Below, in pieces: positions 9,256-19,566 of a DNA stretch of 64,000 nucleotides (positions are counted from its first letter, which is position 1; every line of letters starts with the position of its first letter). The translations under genes and the position numbers were made by a program. The notes under the pieces were generated by a model. That model worked only from the letters and a program-made list of their open reading frames with translations, had not been told where the DNA came from and searched no databases. The stretch is from the NCBI GenBank assembly GCA_017437125.1, contig JAFSBV010000024.1:123096-187095 (forward strand), given 5' to 3'. The DNA comes from Bacteroidales bacterium. GTDB lineage: Bacteria > Bacteroidota > Bacteroidia > Bacteroidales > UBA932.

Positions 9256-10290
9256 TCAGTCAACGAATACGTTCCAGCCGAAAATGTCTTCGGTCTCGCC
9301 TCTCTGGATGGCTCTGATGTAGTTGTAGAGCTTGAGGGACTTAGGACCGCACTGACCGTCTCCGTATGTATAGACAGTCTCTTCCTCTGACTCGAGGAAA
9401 GGCTTGTCAACGAGCTTGTGGACAGGTGTGATGACAACTGCAGTACCGCATTCTCCGACTTCCTCGAATGTGCTGAGCTCCTCTACAGCCACAGGTCTTC
9501 TCTCGACCTCCATTCCGAGATGCGCCGCAACTGTCTCAAGAGACATGTTGGTGATTGACGGAAGGATTGACGATGACTTAGGAGTGATATATGTGTTTCC
9601 CTTGATTGCGAAGAAGTTCGATGAGTTGAATTCGTCGATGTACTTTCTTGTAGCCGGATCAAGGTAGAGCACTGCCTTGTAGCCGAGTTCGTGAGCCACA
9701 TTGAGAGAATAGAGAGAACATGCATAGTTGCCACCTACCTTGAAGGCTCCTGACCCGTTAGGTGCAGCTCTGTCATAGTTTCTTGCGATTACAACGTCAA
9801 CAGCGTCAAGGGCGCCGCCTACATATGCTCCGACAGGAGAGCAGAGCATGAGGAATGTGCTTTCCTTTGATGACTGTACGCCGAGCTGAGGGTTTGATCC
9901 GATGAGGGTAGGGCGAAGGTAAAGTGATGCACCTGATACCTCGTAAGGCGGGAGATAGTCGATGTTCTCCATTACCACCTGCTTGCACATCTCCACGAAC
10001 ATTTCTACAGAAGGAGCCTCGATTCCGAGGTATTTTGCAGATCTCTGGAGTCGCTTTGCATTCTCTTCCGGTCTGAAAAGGCGGATTCTGCCATCTTTTC
10101 CACGGAATGCCTTGAGTCCTTCGAAGCACTCGATTGCATAATGAAGCGTGCCGGCATATGCGCTCAGGCTGATGTAGTCGTCTGTAAGACTCTCTACAGG
10201 AGTCCACGCACCGTTCTTGAAGGTGCTTTTAAGGATTGTGTTGGTCTTTGTGTAGGAGAAGGTCAGCTTGCTCCAGTCGATATTAGCCAT
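9256..10290 (-). CDS. ilvE: Branched-chain amino acid aminotransferase
   Basis: PLP enzyme of 344 residues that performs the last step of valine, leucine and isoleucine synthesis (or the first step of their breakdown), using glutamate/2-oxoglutarate. The PLP lysine is Lys184 in GAFKVGGNYA. YAIECFEGLKAFR near residue 51 is a typical fold-type IV signature of the class. Length is normal. It begins 7 bp after the ilvA stop on the same strand, so the two form an isoleucine-related operon. Confidence 0.95.
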   Translation of the reverse strand: MANIDWSKLTFSYTKTNTILKSTFKNGAWTPVESLTDDYISLSAYAGTLHYAIECFEGLKAFRGKDGRIRLFRPEENAKRLQRSAKYLGIEAPSVEMFVEMCKQVVMENIDYLPPYEVSGASLYLRPTLIGSNPQLGVQSSKESTFLMLCSPVGAYVGGALDAVDVVIARNYDRAAPNGSGAFKVGGNYACSLYSLNVAHELGYKAVLYLDPATRKYIDEFNSSNFFAIKGNTYITPKSSSILPSITNMSLETVAAHLGMEVERRPVAVEELSTFEEVGECGTAVVITPVHKLVDKPFLESEEETVYTYGDGQCGPKSLKLYNYIRAIQRGETEDIFGWNVFVD

Positions 10291-10297
10291 AGTGTTA

Positions 10298-11557
10298 TCA
10301 GATTAAGATTTCAAAAAGTTGATTGTTTTCATTTATATACTCATATGAGATGCCGTGAGCCTTGAGTCTTTCCATGAATGGTCCGAAGTCCTCCTTGGCT
10401 GCAAGCTCGATACCTATGAGGGCTGGGCCGAAGTTCTTGTTGGTCTTACGGATGTACTGGATGTGAACAAGGTCGTCTGTAGGGCCGATAACATCGCGTA
10501 TGAAAGAGAGGACTGCACCGGACTTCTGTGGGAAGTTCACGATGAAATAGTGCTTGAGGCCTTCGTAGAGAAGGGATTTCTCACGGATCTCCTCCATTCT
10601 TGTTATGTCATTGTTGCTGCCGCTGACAACGCATGCCACTCTCTTGCCCTTTATCTGATCCTTATAGAACTTGAGGGCAGCCACTGCAAGTGCACCTGCG
10701 GGCTCGACGACGATGGCGCTCTTGTTATACATGTGGATGATGGTGGTGCAGACTGCTCCTTCCGGAACCACGACAATATCGTCAAGAACCTGACGGCATA
10801 CCTCATATGTATGAGTGCCGGCAAGCTGTACAGCCGCTCCATCAACGAATTTGTCAATATGCTCGAGCTTGATAGGACCGCCGTTCTCGATTGCGGCCTT
10901 CATGCATGGAGCTCCGCCAGGCTCGACACCGATGATCTTTGTCGATGGCGACATCATATTTATATATGCACCGAGACCTGATGCCAGTCCGCCACCTCCG
11001 ATAGGTACGAAGATATAGTCAAGCGGTGCAGTGCTCTGGCTGAGGATCTCTCGTCCGATAGTACCCTGACCTTCCATTACCTTCGGGTCGTCGAAAGGAG
11101 GGATGAATGTCTTGCTGTTGGATGATGCATATTCGATGGCAGCCGAGTTCGCCGCATCGAATGTGTCACCGGTAAGGATGATCTCGATGAATTCCTTTCC
11201 GAACATCCTGACCTGTTCGATCTTCTGCTTAGGTGTTGTCACAGGCATGAAGATGGAACCCATGATCTTGAGCTTGCTGCATGAGAATGCTACTCCCTGT
11301 GCATGATTGCCTGCACTGGCACACACGATTCCGTTCTTTACAAGTTCCGGATCTATCGTCCTGATCTTATTGTATGCTCCTCGGATCTTATATGACCTTA
11401 CCATCTGGAGATCCTCTCTCTTGAGATAAACCTCTGCGTCATAGATGTCAGAAAGGTTGGCGTTCCTCTGGAATGGTGTTGGTTCGAGGATCTCGTCAAG
11501 TACCTGTGCGGCCTTGTCAATGGCCTCCACGGTAGGGAAGTACTTAGTTTCGCTCAT
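10298..11557 (-). CDS. ilvA: Threonine dehydratase (threonine ammonia-lyase)
   Basis: PLP enzyme of 419 residues that deaminates threonine to 2-oxobutyrate, the entry step to isoleucine. The PLP lysine is Lys57 in the SYKIRGAY motif, and a glycine-rich GGGGLASG loop that holds the cofactor phosphate follows. The C-terminal ~80 residues form a regulatory-type (ACT-like) domain, which suggests allosteric control by isoleucine. It is first in a short operon with ilvE. A TATTTTTG -7-like box lies at 11594-11601, about 40 bp upstream. Confidence 0.94.
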   Translation of the reverse strand: MSETKYFPTVEAIDKAAQVLDEILEPTPFQRNANLSDIYDAEVYLKREDLQMVRSYKIRGAYNKIRTIDPELVKNGIVCASAGNHAQGVAFSCSKLKIMGSIFMPVTTPKQKIEQVRMFGKEFIEIILTGDTFDAANSAAIEYASSNSKTFIPPFDDPKVMEGQGTIGREILSQSTAPLDYIFVPIGGGGLASGLGAYINMMSPSTKIIGVEPGGAPCMKAAIENGGPIKLEHIDKFVDGAAVQLAGTHTYEVCRQVLDDIVVVPEGAVCTTIIHMYNKSAIVVEPAGALAVAALKFYKDQIKGKRVACVVSGSNNDITRMEEIREKSLLYEGLKHYFIVNFPQKSGAVLSFIRDVIGPTDDLVHIQYIRKTNKNFGPALIGIELAAKEDFGPFMERLKAHGISYEYINENNQLFEILI

Positions 11558-11593
11558 GTCTTAAAGATTAAAATCAGAAATTGATTCCTCTGT

Positions 11594-11601
11594 CAAAAAT
11601 A
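11594..11601 (-). promoter_or_regulatory. Likely -7 box for ilvA-ilvE
   Basis: TATTTTTG on the minus strand fits TAnnTTTG and lies about 37 bp upstream of the ilvA start, in an AT-rich leader. No clear -33 TTG was found. Confidence 0.45.
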
Positions 11602-11649
11602 TAATTTTATATGCGGATTTCCTAATAAATGTTTTGTTATTTATCAGTT

Positions 11650-12309
11650 TCAATCCAATATTATCAGTGCCATGGACCTATGGCTCAATTCGAGCCTTAC
11701 ATTGTCCGCAATGCTTCTGTTCAATGTCGCTTTCCACCAGTTGTCAAATACAACGTCGTCTGTCGGATATTCCAGACCTTCCGACCTGATCTTCAGACTA
11801 TTGTCCGGTGTGAATATTGACACGGATCTTCCAGGGCCGCACTCGAATTCGATGGTGTCGTTGATCGGGAATATGGTACCGTTGTCCGATACCATTTCAA
11901 TCGATATTCCGTCAAGATCGAACAACCTCGTATATTCCATGAGAAGGGATACATTGCCTATGGTATGGTCTGTCCTGCCTCCGGTGGCTCCGAGAATATG
12001 TATGGATTCAATTCCACGGAGATTGTTCAGAGCCCATCTTACGGCTTTGGTCTGGTCATTGTGCTCCTGTTCGTTTTCCTTTATTATTATATCGGAATAT
12101 TTCTTCTGCATAGACATCGGCAGCGTGTCCATGTCACCGATCACAAGATCAGGCAGCCTTTCTTCTCCAAAGACCGCAGTGCTGTTCCTCATGAACTTCC
12201 TCAATGCTCCGTCGCAGCATATGATGAAATCTGCCGAGCGGATAAGATAACGTGGATATTCTGTCTTAGGGAATTTCCCGTCACATATTATGACAACGTT
12301 GCTATGCAT
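11650..12309 (-). CDS. thiN: Thiamine pyrophosphokinase
   Basis: Makes thiamine diphosphate from thiamine and ATP. The 219-residue protein has the family's acidic catalytic motifs: CCDGALRKF (about residue 31), VIGDMDTLP (about 56) and NDQTKAVRW (about 83), then GATGGRTDHTIGN. The C-terminal half is the beta-sandwich substrate-binding domain. The start codon overlaps the end of the upstream lptG-fmt frame by 8 bp, so translation is probably coupled and the gene is last in the alaS/lptG-fmt/thiN unit. Confidence 0.9.
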   Translation of the reverse strand: MHSNVVIICDGKFPKTEYPRYLIRSADFIICCDGALRKFMRNSTAVFGEERLPDLVIGDMDTLPMSMQKKYSDIIIKENEQEHNDQTKAVRWALNNLRGIESIHILGATGGRTDHTIGNVSLLMEYTRLFDLDGISIEMVSDNGTIFPINDTIEFECGPGRSVSIFTPDNSLKIRSEGLEYPTDDVVFDNWWKATLNRSIADNVRLELSHRSMALIILD

Positions 12310-14764
12310 GTTTTCCGGTTATCTTTGATGACGTACCTTCTGATGTCGTATATGATTGAGGGTCACGGAATCCGATCAGGAAGTCCTTCACCGGCATACG
12401 CTTCTTTCCTGCAAGCTGGAGCTCTGTAATGGAGATGGCTCCGTCAGCCGCAGCGATGGCCAGATAGTTCTTTCCGTCGGACAGCACGGTACCTGGAGCA
12501 GCAGAGGAAAGTCCGTTTCCTGCAAGCATAGCCTCATACTCTTCTCCTGTAACCTTTTCTGTCCTGTATATCTTCATCTGAAGTACCTTGTCATCCTTTA
12601 CGAGCTCGGTGAATGCCGCTGGATATGGACTGAGACCTCTGATGAGGTTGTAGATGTCCTTTATCCTGCCGTTCCAGTCGATATGGCAGAGCTCACGTGT
12701 GATCTTCGGTGCAGGATGCAGGATCTCCGATCCCTGTATGAAGCTCTTCTGAGGACGGAATTCGACATTGTTCTCGATTATCGCCTCGACCGTATTGACG
12801 ACGAGTTCTGCACCCATCTCCATGAGCTTGTCATGAACTTCTCCGACGGTTTCGTCCGGGCCTATCTTGCAGTCATATCTGTACATGATGCCTCCGGTGT
12901 CCATGCCTTCGTCTATCATGAACGTAGTGACTCCTGTGGTCTTGTCACCGTTGATCACCGCCCAGTTGATAGGGGCTGCTCCCCTGTATTGAGGCAGAAG
13001 TGCGGCGTGCAGGTTGAATGTACCCAGCTTAGGCATCTCCCATACGACTTTCGGAAGCATTCTGAATGCAACCACTACGAAGAGGTCTGCCTTCCATGCC
13101 TTGAGGGCTTCAAGGAACTCAGGATCCTTGAGCGAAACAGGCTGAAGTACAGGTATGTTGTGCTCTACCGCATATTTCTTTACTGCGCTTTCATTTATCT
13201 TGAGTCCGCGGCCGCTGGCCTTGTCTGCCACTGTCACTACTCCTACGATATCATATCCGTTCTGTATGAGCCTGTCAAGAGGTGCAACGGCGAACTCCGG
13301 TGTACCCATATATACGATACGGGTCTTCTTGAAATATCCCATGATCTTGGCCTTGATTTTCTTGAAATTGTTCTTCAGACTCTCCGCGCTGAAGATAGCG
13401 GAATCATTGATTGCCTTCCATGTCAGGAAGAGTCCTGTCGGAAGAAGTATGTAGCTTGAGAAGAACACTCCGTGGAAAGGCCCGACGGCTCCGTCCTTGG
13501 CCAGTTTTGTACCGGAAATGTCTATCACCCAGTATGCCACGAAGAAGAGTACCGAAATGATGGCCGGTGTTCCGAGTCCTCCCTTCCTGATCAGCGCGCC
13601 GAGCGGTGCACCGATGAAGAAGAATATGAGACAAGCTATCGAGAGGGCGAATTTCTTGTTGATCTCGATGTCGATCAGCCTCAGGGTGAAATTATGATAA
13701 TATCTCTCCCTCGAGTAGGCCGTAAGCTGGGCCTGGATGTCCTCGGCATTGCTTCTGGCCTTCTCCAAGGCTGAAATCTCATTCGCGATGTCGTCCCATA
13801 CTCCGATGTCTTCTCTTTCGAAGCTGCTTGTCGGAAGCCTTTTCGTGGCAGTGTCAAGCTGTGAATTATATCTGAGAGTCCTTGAATTCCTCATCAGCTT
13901 GAGGTTGTCCTGCTTGCTTGCCGAATCAAGAGATCCGATGGAATCCTGACCATGCTGGAGCTGTTTCAGATTCATGGACTTAACCTGATCGTCGAACCTG
14001 CTCGAGTCAGATTTCTGGAATGCATAGTTCTCGAGAGGAATGATCATCTCCTGCTGCTTGAAGTCGATCTTCTGCAGCTGGAGGCTTGTGTCGCGGTAAT
14101 TCCTGGTGTTTGTCTCCTCGTAATTGGTTCCGTTGTAGAGGATGAAGGTGAGGTAGCTCTTGTCCTTTGACATCTTCATCATGGCGGAATCGGCGATGGT
14201 GAGACTTGTGTTGCCCTTGTTCTTGGTATGGTTATACACCATCACTCCGCTCATCATGCCGGAATCGTCATTACGGTCGTCAACCCTGAGGATGTAGCCG
14301 TCGATTCCGTTGTAGAACGTTCCGGTCGGTATCTTGATCTCATCCTTCGTCTTTCCGATATCGTCCCTGAGCGTATAGATCTTGTTATATGCAACAGGGA
14401 TGAGGTCGTTGGACACGAAGAATGCTCCGACGCTGATCAATCCGCAGATCACCGCCAGAGGGATCATCACCCTCTGAAGGGATATGCCGGCGGCCTTGAT
14501 GGCAAGCAGCTCGTTGTTCTCGCCGAGCGTGCCGAGAGTCATCATCGAGGCAAGAAGTGTCGCAAGAGGCAGGGATAGCGGCAGCATTGTCGCGCTACCC
14601 CATGCGAGGAATTCCAGTATGACCTTGAAACTCAATCCCTTACCTACAAGTTCGTCTATGTAGAGCCAGAGGAACTGCATGACAAGGATGAACACGACGA
14701 CCAGAAGGATCGCTATGAACGGTCCTACAAAAGACTTGATTATGAATCTGTCAAGCTTCTTCAC
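12302..14764 (-). CDS. lptG-fmt: Fused LptG-type permease and methionyl-tRNA formyltransferase
   Basis: One uninterrupted frame of 820 residues joins two unrelated proteins. Residues 1 to about 470 are a YjgP/YjgQ (LptF/G) permease, with three N-terminal membrane segments, a long periplasmic part and three C-terminal segments around 375-455. From Met475 (ATG at 13342) the sequence is a complete Fmt, which formylates initiator Met-tRNA: YMGTPEFAV, then the catalytic Asn584/His586 in FNLHAALLPQYRG and an Asp in DEGMDTG. No stop separates them, but Met475 could also be an internal start giving free Fmt. The fused Fmt would face the cytoplasm after the last membrane segment, which is topologically possible. 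The start is 2 bp beyond the alaS stop codon. Confidence 0.88.
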   Translation of the reverse strand: MKKLDRFIIKSFVGPFIAILLVVVFILVMQFLWLYIDELVGKGLSFKVILEFLAWGSATMLPLSLPLATLLASMMTLGTLGENNELLAIKAAGISLQRVMIPLAVICGLISVGAFFVSNDLIPVAYNKIYTLRDDIGKTKDEIKIPTGTFYNGIDGYILRVDDRNDDSGMMSGVMVYNHTKNKGNTSLTIADSAMMKMSKDKSYLTFILYNGTNYEETNTRNYRDTSLQLQKIDFKQQEMIIPLENYAFQKSDSSRFDDQVKSMNLKQLQHGQDSIGSLDSASKQDNLKLMRNSRTLRYNSQLDTATKRLPTSSFEREDIGVWDDIANEISALEKARSNAEDIQAQLTAYSRERYYHNFTLRLIDIEINKKFALSIACLIFFFIGAPLGALIRKGGLGTPAIISVLFFVAYWVIDISGTKLAKDGAVGPFHGVFFSSYILLPTGLFLTWKAINDSAIFSAESLKNNFKKIKAKIMGYFKKTRIVYMGTPEFAVAPLDRLIQNGYDIVGVVTVADKASGRGLKINESAVKKYAVEHNIPVLQPVSLKDPEFLEALKAWKADLFVVVAFRMLPKVVWEMPKLGTFNLHAALLPQYRGAAPINWAVINGDKTTGVTTFMIDEGMDTGGIMYRYDCKIGPDETVGEVHDKLMEMGAELVVNTVEAIIENNVEFRPQKSFIQGSEILHPAPKITRELCHIDWNGRIKDIYNLIRGLSPYPAAFTELVKDDKVLQMKIYRTEKVTGEEYEAMLAGNGLSSAAPGTVLSDGKNYLAIAAADGAISITELQLAGKKRMPVKDFLIGFRDPQSYTTSEGTSSKITGKHA

Positions 14765-14766
14765 TT

Positions 14767-17382
14767 CTATCTGGCAGCTGATTCAATCAACTTGTTCAAT
14801 GCATCCTTAAGTCCTTCAGTGTTCTTTCCGCCTGCAGTCGCGAGACCAGGCTGTCCGCCGCCGCCACCCTGAATGAGTTTGGCTGCCTCACGGACGTCCG
14901 CACCGGCATTATGTCCTGCCTTCACGAGGTCTTCCGAGTACATGAGAAGGAGCTGTGGCTTGCCGGCAGCTTCGAATGCCGCTGCAATCACAAGGTTCTG
15001 AGCCTCCTTCTGGAGCATGAATGCTGCATTCTTGAGCATAACAGGATCCATCGGAGTGTCGATCTTCACGATGTTGACACCGTTGGTCTCGACAGCCATT
15101 CCCTTGAGGGACTCCTTGAGTGCAAGTGTCTTTTCCTTTGCAATCTCCTCCATCTGCTTCTTGTAAGCCTCGTTCTCCTCGACCATCTTCCTTATTGCAC
15201 CAGCAAGATCAGGAACGTTGTTGAAGAACGACCTTGCCGAGCGGATGGTCTCTTCCATTTCGTTGATCTTTGCCTCTGCATTGACTCCTGTAACAGCCTC
15301 GATACGGCGTACTCCGGCTGCGATCGCAGATTCCGAAACGATCTTGAAAAGTCCTATCTGACCTGTAGCAGCAGCATGTGTACCACCGCAGAGCTCGCAT
15401 GAGTCACCGAACTTGATTACGCGTACCGTATCACCGTACTTTTCTCCGAAAAGGGCCATTGCACCCATTTCCTGAGCCTGCTCCATGGTTGCGTTGCGGT
15501 TCTCGTCAAGAGGGTTGTTGGCCCTGATGAGCTCGTTCACACGGTTCTCTACAAGTCTTGTCTGCTCCTCGCTGAGCTTCTCGAAATGAGAGAAGTCGAA
15601 GCGGAAATATTTGTCACATACATATGAACCCTTCTGCTCTACATGAGTACCGAGGATCTCGCGGAGAGCCTGGTGGAGAAGATGGGTAGCGGTATGGTTG
15701 TTTTCGATCTGGAGTCTTCTCTCAGTGTCAACATGGAGGCTGAAGCTCTCTGTGCAGTCTGCAGGGATGCGCTCTGCCACATGGATGGTGAGATTGTTCT
15801 CCTTGATGGTGTTGACGATGTTGATCTTCTCGCCGCTTTCCGAAAGGATATATCCGGTATCTCCTACCTGTCCTCCCATCTCGGCGTAGAACGGTGTGCG
15901 CTCGAACACGAGCTGGTACATGGTCTTGTTCTTCGCCTTTACTGTGCGGTGACGTGTGAGCTGTACACCTTCAAGTTCAGTGCTGTCGTAGCCGAGGAAC
16001 TCGATGTTGTCGCAATGAGCGAACTCAACCCAGTCTCCGGACTCGATGGCAGTAGCGTTGCGGGCTCTGTCTTTCTGCTTCTGAAGCTCTACCTGGAATC
16101 CTTCGATGTCGATCTTGTAGCCTTTCTCCGATGCGATCAGCTCTGAAAGGTCGATAGGGAAACCGAATGTGTCATAGAGCACGAATGCGTCTTCTCCGGA
16201 AATAAGCTTTGTCTCGGCTGACTTTGCCATGATGTTTTCCATCAGTCTGATACCTCTGTCGAGGGTGCGAAGGAAAGCCATCTCCTCTTCCTTGATCACA
16301 CGCTCGATGAGGGTCTGCTGCTTAACGATTTCAGGGTAGAACTCACCCATGTCGTCGATGAGCTGCTGCACGAGACGGCAGAGGAAAGGCTCGTTGAATC
16401 CGAGGAATGTATATCCGTAACGAACTGCACGGCGGAGGATTCGGCGGATCACATATCCGGCCTTTACATTCGAAGGAAGCTGGCCGTCAGCGATGGAGAA
16501 GCTGATTGCACGGATGTGGTCTGCTATGACACGCATTGCGATATCTTCCTGATTGTCAATTCCGTACTTGTGGCCTGAGAGCTCTTCGATCTTGGCGATC
16601 ATGCCAGTGAATACGTCAGTATCATAGTTCGACTTCTTGCCCTGGAGTGCCATGCAGAGACGCTCGAAGCCCATTCCTGTGTCAACGTTCTTGTTAGGAA
16701 GAAGTTCAAGCTCTCCGTTTGCCTTGCGGTTGTACTGCATGAACACGTTGTTCCATATCTCGATCACGAGGTGATGGTCCTTGTTCACGAGTGAAGCTCC
16801 CGGAACGGCAGCCCTCTCCTCATCAGAACGAAGGTCGATGTGGATTTCCGAACATGGTCCGCATGGGCCTGTGTCACCCATTTCCCAGAAATTGTCCTTC
16901 TTGTTTCCGAGGAGTATCCTGTCCTCAGGAAGATGCCTCTTCCATGCCTCCATTGCCTCTGTGTCAAGCTGTGTGCCGTCAGCCTCGGAGCCCTCGAATA
17001 CTGTTGCGTAGAGTCTGTCCTTGTCGAGCTTGTAAACCTCTGTGAGGAGCTCCCATGCCCAGTCGATAGCCTCGTTCTTGAAATAATCGCCGAAGCTCCA
17101 GTTTCCGAGCATTTCGAACATGGTATGGTGATATGTGTCGCGTCCTACCTCTTCAAGGTCGTTGTGCTTTCCGCTCACGCGGAGACATTTCTGGCTGTCG
17201 GCAACCCTCTTCCATTTTGCCGGGCTGTTTCCGAGAAACCAGTCCTTGAACTGGTTCATACCTGCGTTGGTGAACATGAGTGTCGGATCGTTCTTTACTA
17301 CCATCGGTGCTGAAGGCACGATCTGATGGCCCTTTGAAGCGAAGAAGTCCAAGAATGCTTTTCTGATTTCTTTTGAAGTCAT
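14767..17382 (-). CDS. alaS: Alanyl-tRNA synthetase
   Basis: Class II synthetase of 871 residues that charges tRNA-Ala. The ATG at 17382 ([14 protein letters not shown]) is chosen over an upstream TTG because AlaS proteins begin with this motif. The class II core occupies about the first 450 residues. The editing domain shows the zinc-site motifs HTATHLLH and [13 protein letters not shown]. The C-terminal C-Ala domain ends with a glycine-rich [14 protein letters not shown] motif. It heads the minus-strand unit with lptG-fmt and thiN and is divergent from the M23 peptidase gene. Confidence 0.97.
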   Translation of the reverse strand: MTSKEIRKAFLDFFASKGHQIVPSAPMVVKNDPTLMFTNAGMNQFKDWFLGNSPAKWKRVADSQKCLRVSGKHNDLEEVGRDTYHHTMFEMLGNWSFGDYFKNEAIDWAWELLTEVYKLDKDRLYATVFEGSEADGTQLDTEAMEAWKRHLPEDRILLGNKKDNFWEMGDTGPCGPCSEIHIDLRSDEERAAVPGASLVNKDHHLVIEIWNNVFMQYNRKANGELELLPNKNVDTGMGFERLCMALQGKKSNYDTDVFTGMIAKIEELSGHKYGIDNQEDIAMRVIADHIRAISFSIADGQLPSNVKAGYVIRRILRRAVRYGYTFLGFNEPFLCRLVQQLIDDMGEFYPEIVKQQTLIERVIKEEEMAFLRTLDRGIRLMENIMAKSAETKLISGEDAFVLYDTFGFPIDLSELIASEKGYKIDIEGFQVELQKQKDRARNATAIESGDWVEFAHCDNIEFLGYDSTELEGVQLTRHRTVKAKNKTMYQLVFERTPFYAEMGGQVGDTGYILSESGEKINIVNTIKENNLTIHVAERIPADCTESFSLHVDTERRLQIENNHTATHLLHQALREILGTHVEQKGSYVCDKYFRFDFSHFEKLSEEQTRLVENRVNELIRANNPLDENRNATMEQAQEMGAMALFGEKYGDTVRVIKFGDSCELCGGTHAAATGQIGLFKIVSESAIAAGVRRIEAVTGVNAEAKINEMEETIRSARSFFNNVPDLAGAIRKMVEENEAYKKQMEEIAKEKTLALKESLKGMAVETNGVNIVKIDTPMDPVMLKNAAFMLQKEAQNLVIAAAFEAAGKPQLLLMYSEDLVKAGHNAGADVREAAKLIQGGGGGQPGLATAGGKNTEGLKDALNKLIESAAR

Positions 17383-17414
17383 ATATCTCTGTGTATTATT
17401 TCTCAATTATGCCC

Positions 17415-17452
17415 GCCGTAGGCCTGCTACGGCATATTAACCCGCAAAATTA
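17415..17452 (-). promoter_or_regulatory. alaS leader: -7 box and hairpin
   Basis: On the minus strand a TAATTTTG box (17445-17452) lies about 63 bp upstream of the alaS ATG. A 6-bp stem (17415-17420 with 17428-17433) follows it in the leader. No T-box-like sequence was recognised. The -33 element is not clear. Confidence 0.4.
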
Positions 17453-17545
17453 CAACTTTTTTCCGTAAAAGGCTATAAATAGGAGGATTTCCTGCTCTAT
17501 TTACTATAAAATAAAATTTTTAATAGAAGTGTCGGAGATTTTTCG

Positions 17546-17553
17546 TACCTTTG
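17546..17553 (+). promoter_or_regulatory. -7 box of the M23 peptidase pair
   Basis: TACCTTTG ends 6 bp before the ATG at 17560, giving a very short leader. This matches the TAnnTTTG -7 element; no good -33 TTG is visible at 19-20 bp. Confidence 0.55.
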
Positions 17554-17559
17554 TCCCGT

Positions 17560-18579
17560 ATGTCTAAAAATAAACGATACATATTGAACCCGAGAACGCT
17601 CGTATATGAAGTGAAGAAGCGTTCAAGAATGTCGAGCCTGTGGAGGTTTGTGGCATTGTCTGCCGTAAGTTTCTGCATGGCTGCGCTGTACTTCTGGGTC
17701 TATACTTCTGTTCTTGGTCTGGAACCTCCCAAGACTCTCCTCTTGAGAAAGCAGAATGCGGAGTGGTGTTCCAAGGTGGAGGTGATGAACAGGCATCTTG
17801 ATCAGTATGATGAGGCATTGGCATCCCTGCAGATGAGGGATGACGACATATACCGCTCTATTTTCGGTATGGATGAAATACCTGCCGAGGTCCGCAATGC
17901 GGGATTCGGAGGCGTGAACAGATATGCTCATTATGATGCTGTGGATCCTGACGGACTCCTGAAGGGAACTGTGGTGAGACTCGATGTCCTCGCCAAGAAA
18001 TCGTATGTCCAGAGCAGGTCTTTCGATGAAGTCGCTCTTCTTTCAAAGAGGGCGGGCGACATGGCATCGTGCATACCTGCCATTCCTCCTATCAACCCTG
18101 ATCCGGCCAAGTACAGGTTCTCCAGCAGCTTCGGCTACAGGAAGGATCCTATTTCGGGCCGTACAGCACGTCATACAGGTGTGGATTTTGCCATGAAGAC
18201 GGGAAATCCTATCTATGTGACGGGTGACGGAGTCGTGGAGAGCGTGAAGTTCGAATTCTTCGGATACGGAAATCACGTGGTGATAGATCACGGATTCGGA
18301 TACAAGACCCGATATGCCCATCTCAAGTCCATCGGTGTCGTGGAAGGCATGAAGGTCAAGAGGGGAGAGTGCATCGGACTTAGCGGTAATTCCGGAAAAT
18401 CATCAGGACCTCACCTTCATTACGAAGTGATATACAAGGGCAGTCCTGTGAATCCGGCAAACTATTACGATCTCACGATCACTCCGGAAGAATATGCGAC
18501 CATGGTCCAGAATACGGCTGACGCATCGGAGAGGATAACGATGCATCCTTCACATAGAAGAAACGGCGGACGTTCATGA
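17560..18579 (+). CDS. Membrane-anchored M23 (LytM-type) peptidase
   Basis: Predicted murein endopeptidase or cell-division scaffold of 339 residues. A short cytoplasmic N-terminus is followed by one membrane segment (about residues 27-48), a helical periplasmic linker, and a C-terminal LytM domain. The zinc ligands are visible: His and Asp in RHTGVDF, and the HLHYEV motif near residue 285. The ATG at 17560 is chosen over a TTG 9 bp upstream because it fits the promoter spacing. The stop overlaps the start of a second M23 gene by 4 bp (ATGA), so the two are translated together. All ligands are present, so it is probably active. Confidence 0.88.
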   Translation: MSKNKRYILNPRTLVYEVKKRSRMSSLWRFVALSAVSFCMAALYFWVYTSVLGLEPPKTLLLRKQNAEWCSKVEVMNRHLDQYDEALASLQMRDDDIYRSIFGMDEIPAEVRNAGFGGVNRYAHYDAVDPDGLLKGTVVRLDVLAKKSYVQSRSFDEVALLSKRAGDMASCIPAIPPINPDPAKYRFSSSFGYRKDPISGRTARHTGVDFAMKTGNPIYVTGDGVVESVKFEFFGYGNHVVIDHGFGYKTRYAHLKSIGVVEGMKVKRGECIGLSGNSGKSSGPHLHYEVIYKGSPVNPANYYDLTITPEEYATMVQNTADASERITMHPSHRRNGGRS

Positions 18580-19526
18580 ACAGTCAGTACATATTCGACA
18601 AGGACGATATAAAGTTCAGGAAGAAGAGAACATCAGTCTGGGCGGTGATACGCAAGATTCTGGTGTTCTTTGTCGCTACTGTATCCATGGCTGTCCTGTA
18701 TTATGCCGTATTCGCAGTGTTCTTCAGCACAGATGAAGAGCAGCGTCTCCGTGACGAGAACAGGATGTATGAACGCGAATTCCCGGCACTTGAGGAGAAG
18801 GAGCAGCTTGTGTCCGACGTCATAGAGGGTCTGATGCTCAAGGATGACAGGATATATGAGGAGATATTCCATACGTCGGCACCGAATATGGATCCCCTTT
18901 CCACTATCGGATTCCTGTCAGGAATGGATTCCATACCTGACAGCGATATCGTTCTTTACGCAGACCGTAAGATCACTGGAGTCGAGGCTTCTGCCGAAAA
19001 GGTCGAGGAGAATTTCAGGAGGGTTATGCAGGCTTTATCGGATTCGGGCTTCGTGATGCCTCCGATGTCCAATCCGCTTGATGATTTCTCGTTCGCCCAG
19101 ACAGGTGCATCCGTCGGAGACAAGATAAATCCGTTCTATAAGGTAAGCATCCGTCATAACGGACTTGATATGATAGCTCCTGCCGGACAGCCGGTACATG
19201 CTTCTGCAGACGGTGTGGTCAGCAATATCACCCGTTCGAGGAAGGGATTAGGCAATGTGGTGGAGATCGATCATGGGAACGGATATACGACCCGATATGC
19301 CCATCTCGCAGATATCGAGGTCTCTAAAGGAAGGAAGGTGAAGAAAGGTACGAGGATAGGATATGTCGGAGTGTCCGGCAATTCCTTTGCTCCGCATCTT
19401 CATTATGAAGTGCTGAGGGACACCGTCATACTCGATCCGGTCAACCATATGTTTGCTTCGGTCGGCCCTGAGGAATATGCTAACATGCTTGTGATGTCGG
19501 TCGTTACCGGTCAGTCGATGGACTGA
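18576..19526 (+). CDS. Second membrane-anchored M23 (LytM-type) peptidase
   Basis: Paralogue of the preceding gene: 316 residues, one membrane segment (about 28-48), a linker and a LytM domain. Zinc ligands are conserved (HNGLDMIAP and PHLHYEV). It overlaps the upstream peptidase by 4 bp. The pair may form a hetero-complex that trims peptidoglycan crosslinks, but that is inferred from their linkage. Both end with a similar short tail after the LytM domain (EEYATM and EEYANM), which points to duplication. Confidence 0.87.
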   Translation: MNSQYIFDKDDIKFRKKRTSVWAVIRKILVFFVATVSMAVLYYAVFAVFFSTDEEQRLRDENRMYEREFPALEEKEQLVSDVIEGLMLKDDRIYEEIFHTSAPNMDPLSTIGFLSGMDSIPDSDIVLYADRKITGVEASAEKVEENFRRVMQALSDSGFVMPPMSNPLDDFSFAQTGASVGDKINPFYKVSIRHNGLDMIAPAGQPVHASADGVVSNITRSRKGLGNVVEIDHGNGYTTRYAHLADIEVSKGRKVKKGTRIGYVGVSGNSFAPHLHYEVLRDTVILDPVNHMFASVGPEEYANMLVMSVVTGQSMD

Positions 19527-19566
19527 TTCCCTTTTTGTACAAGTGCCTGAATATAAATAGGATAAT

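Noticed and set aside
12356-13459. A 367-residue frame opposite lptG-fmt
   Set aside because: Antisense shadow of a well-supported gene; no protein features or start signals.
17407-17559. tRNA gene or T-box in the alaS/M23 intergenic region
   Set aside because: No cloverleaf, no CCA end and no T-box motif could be found; only a short hairpin and promoter boxes.
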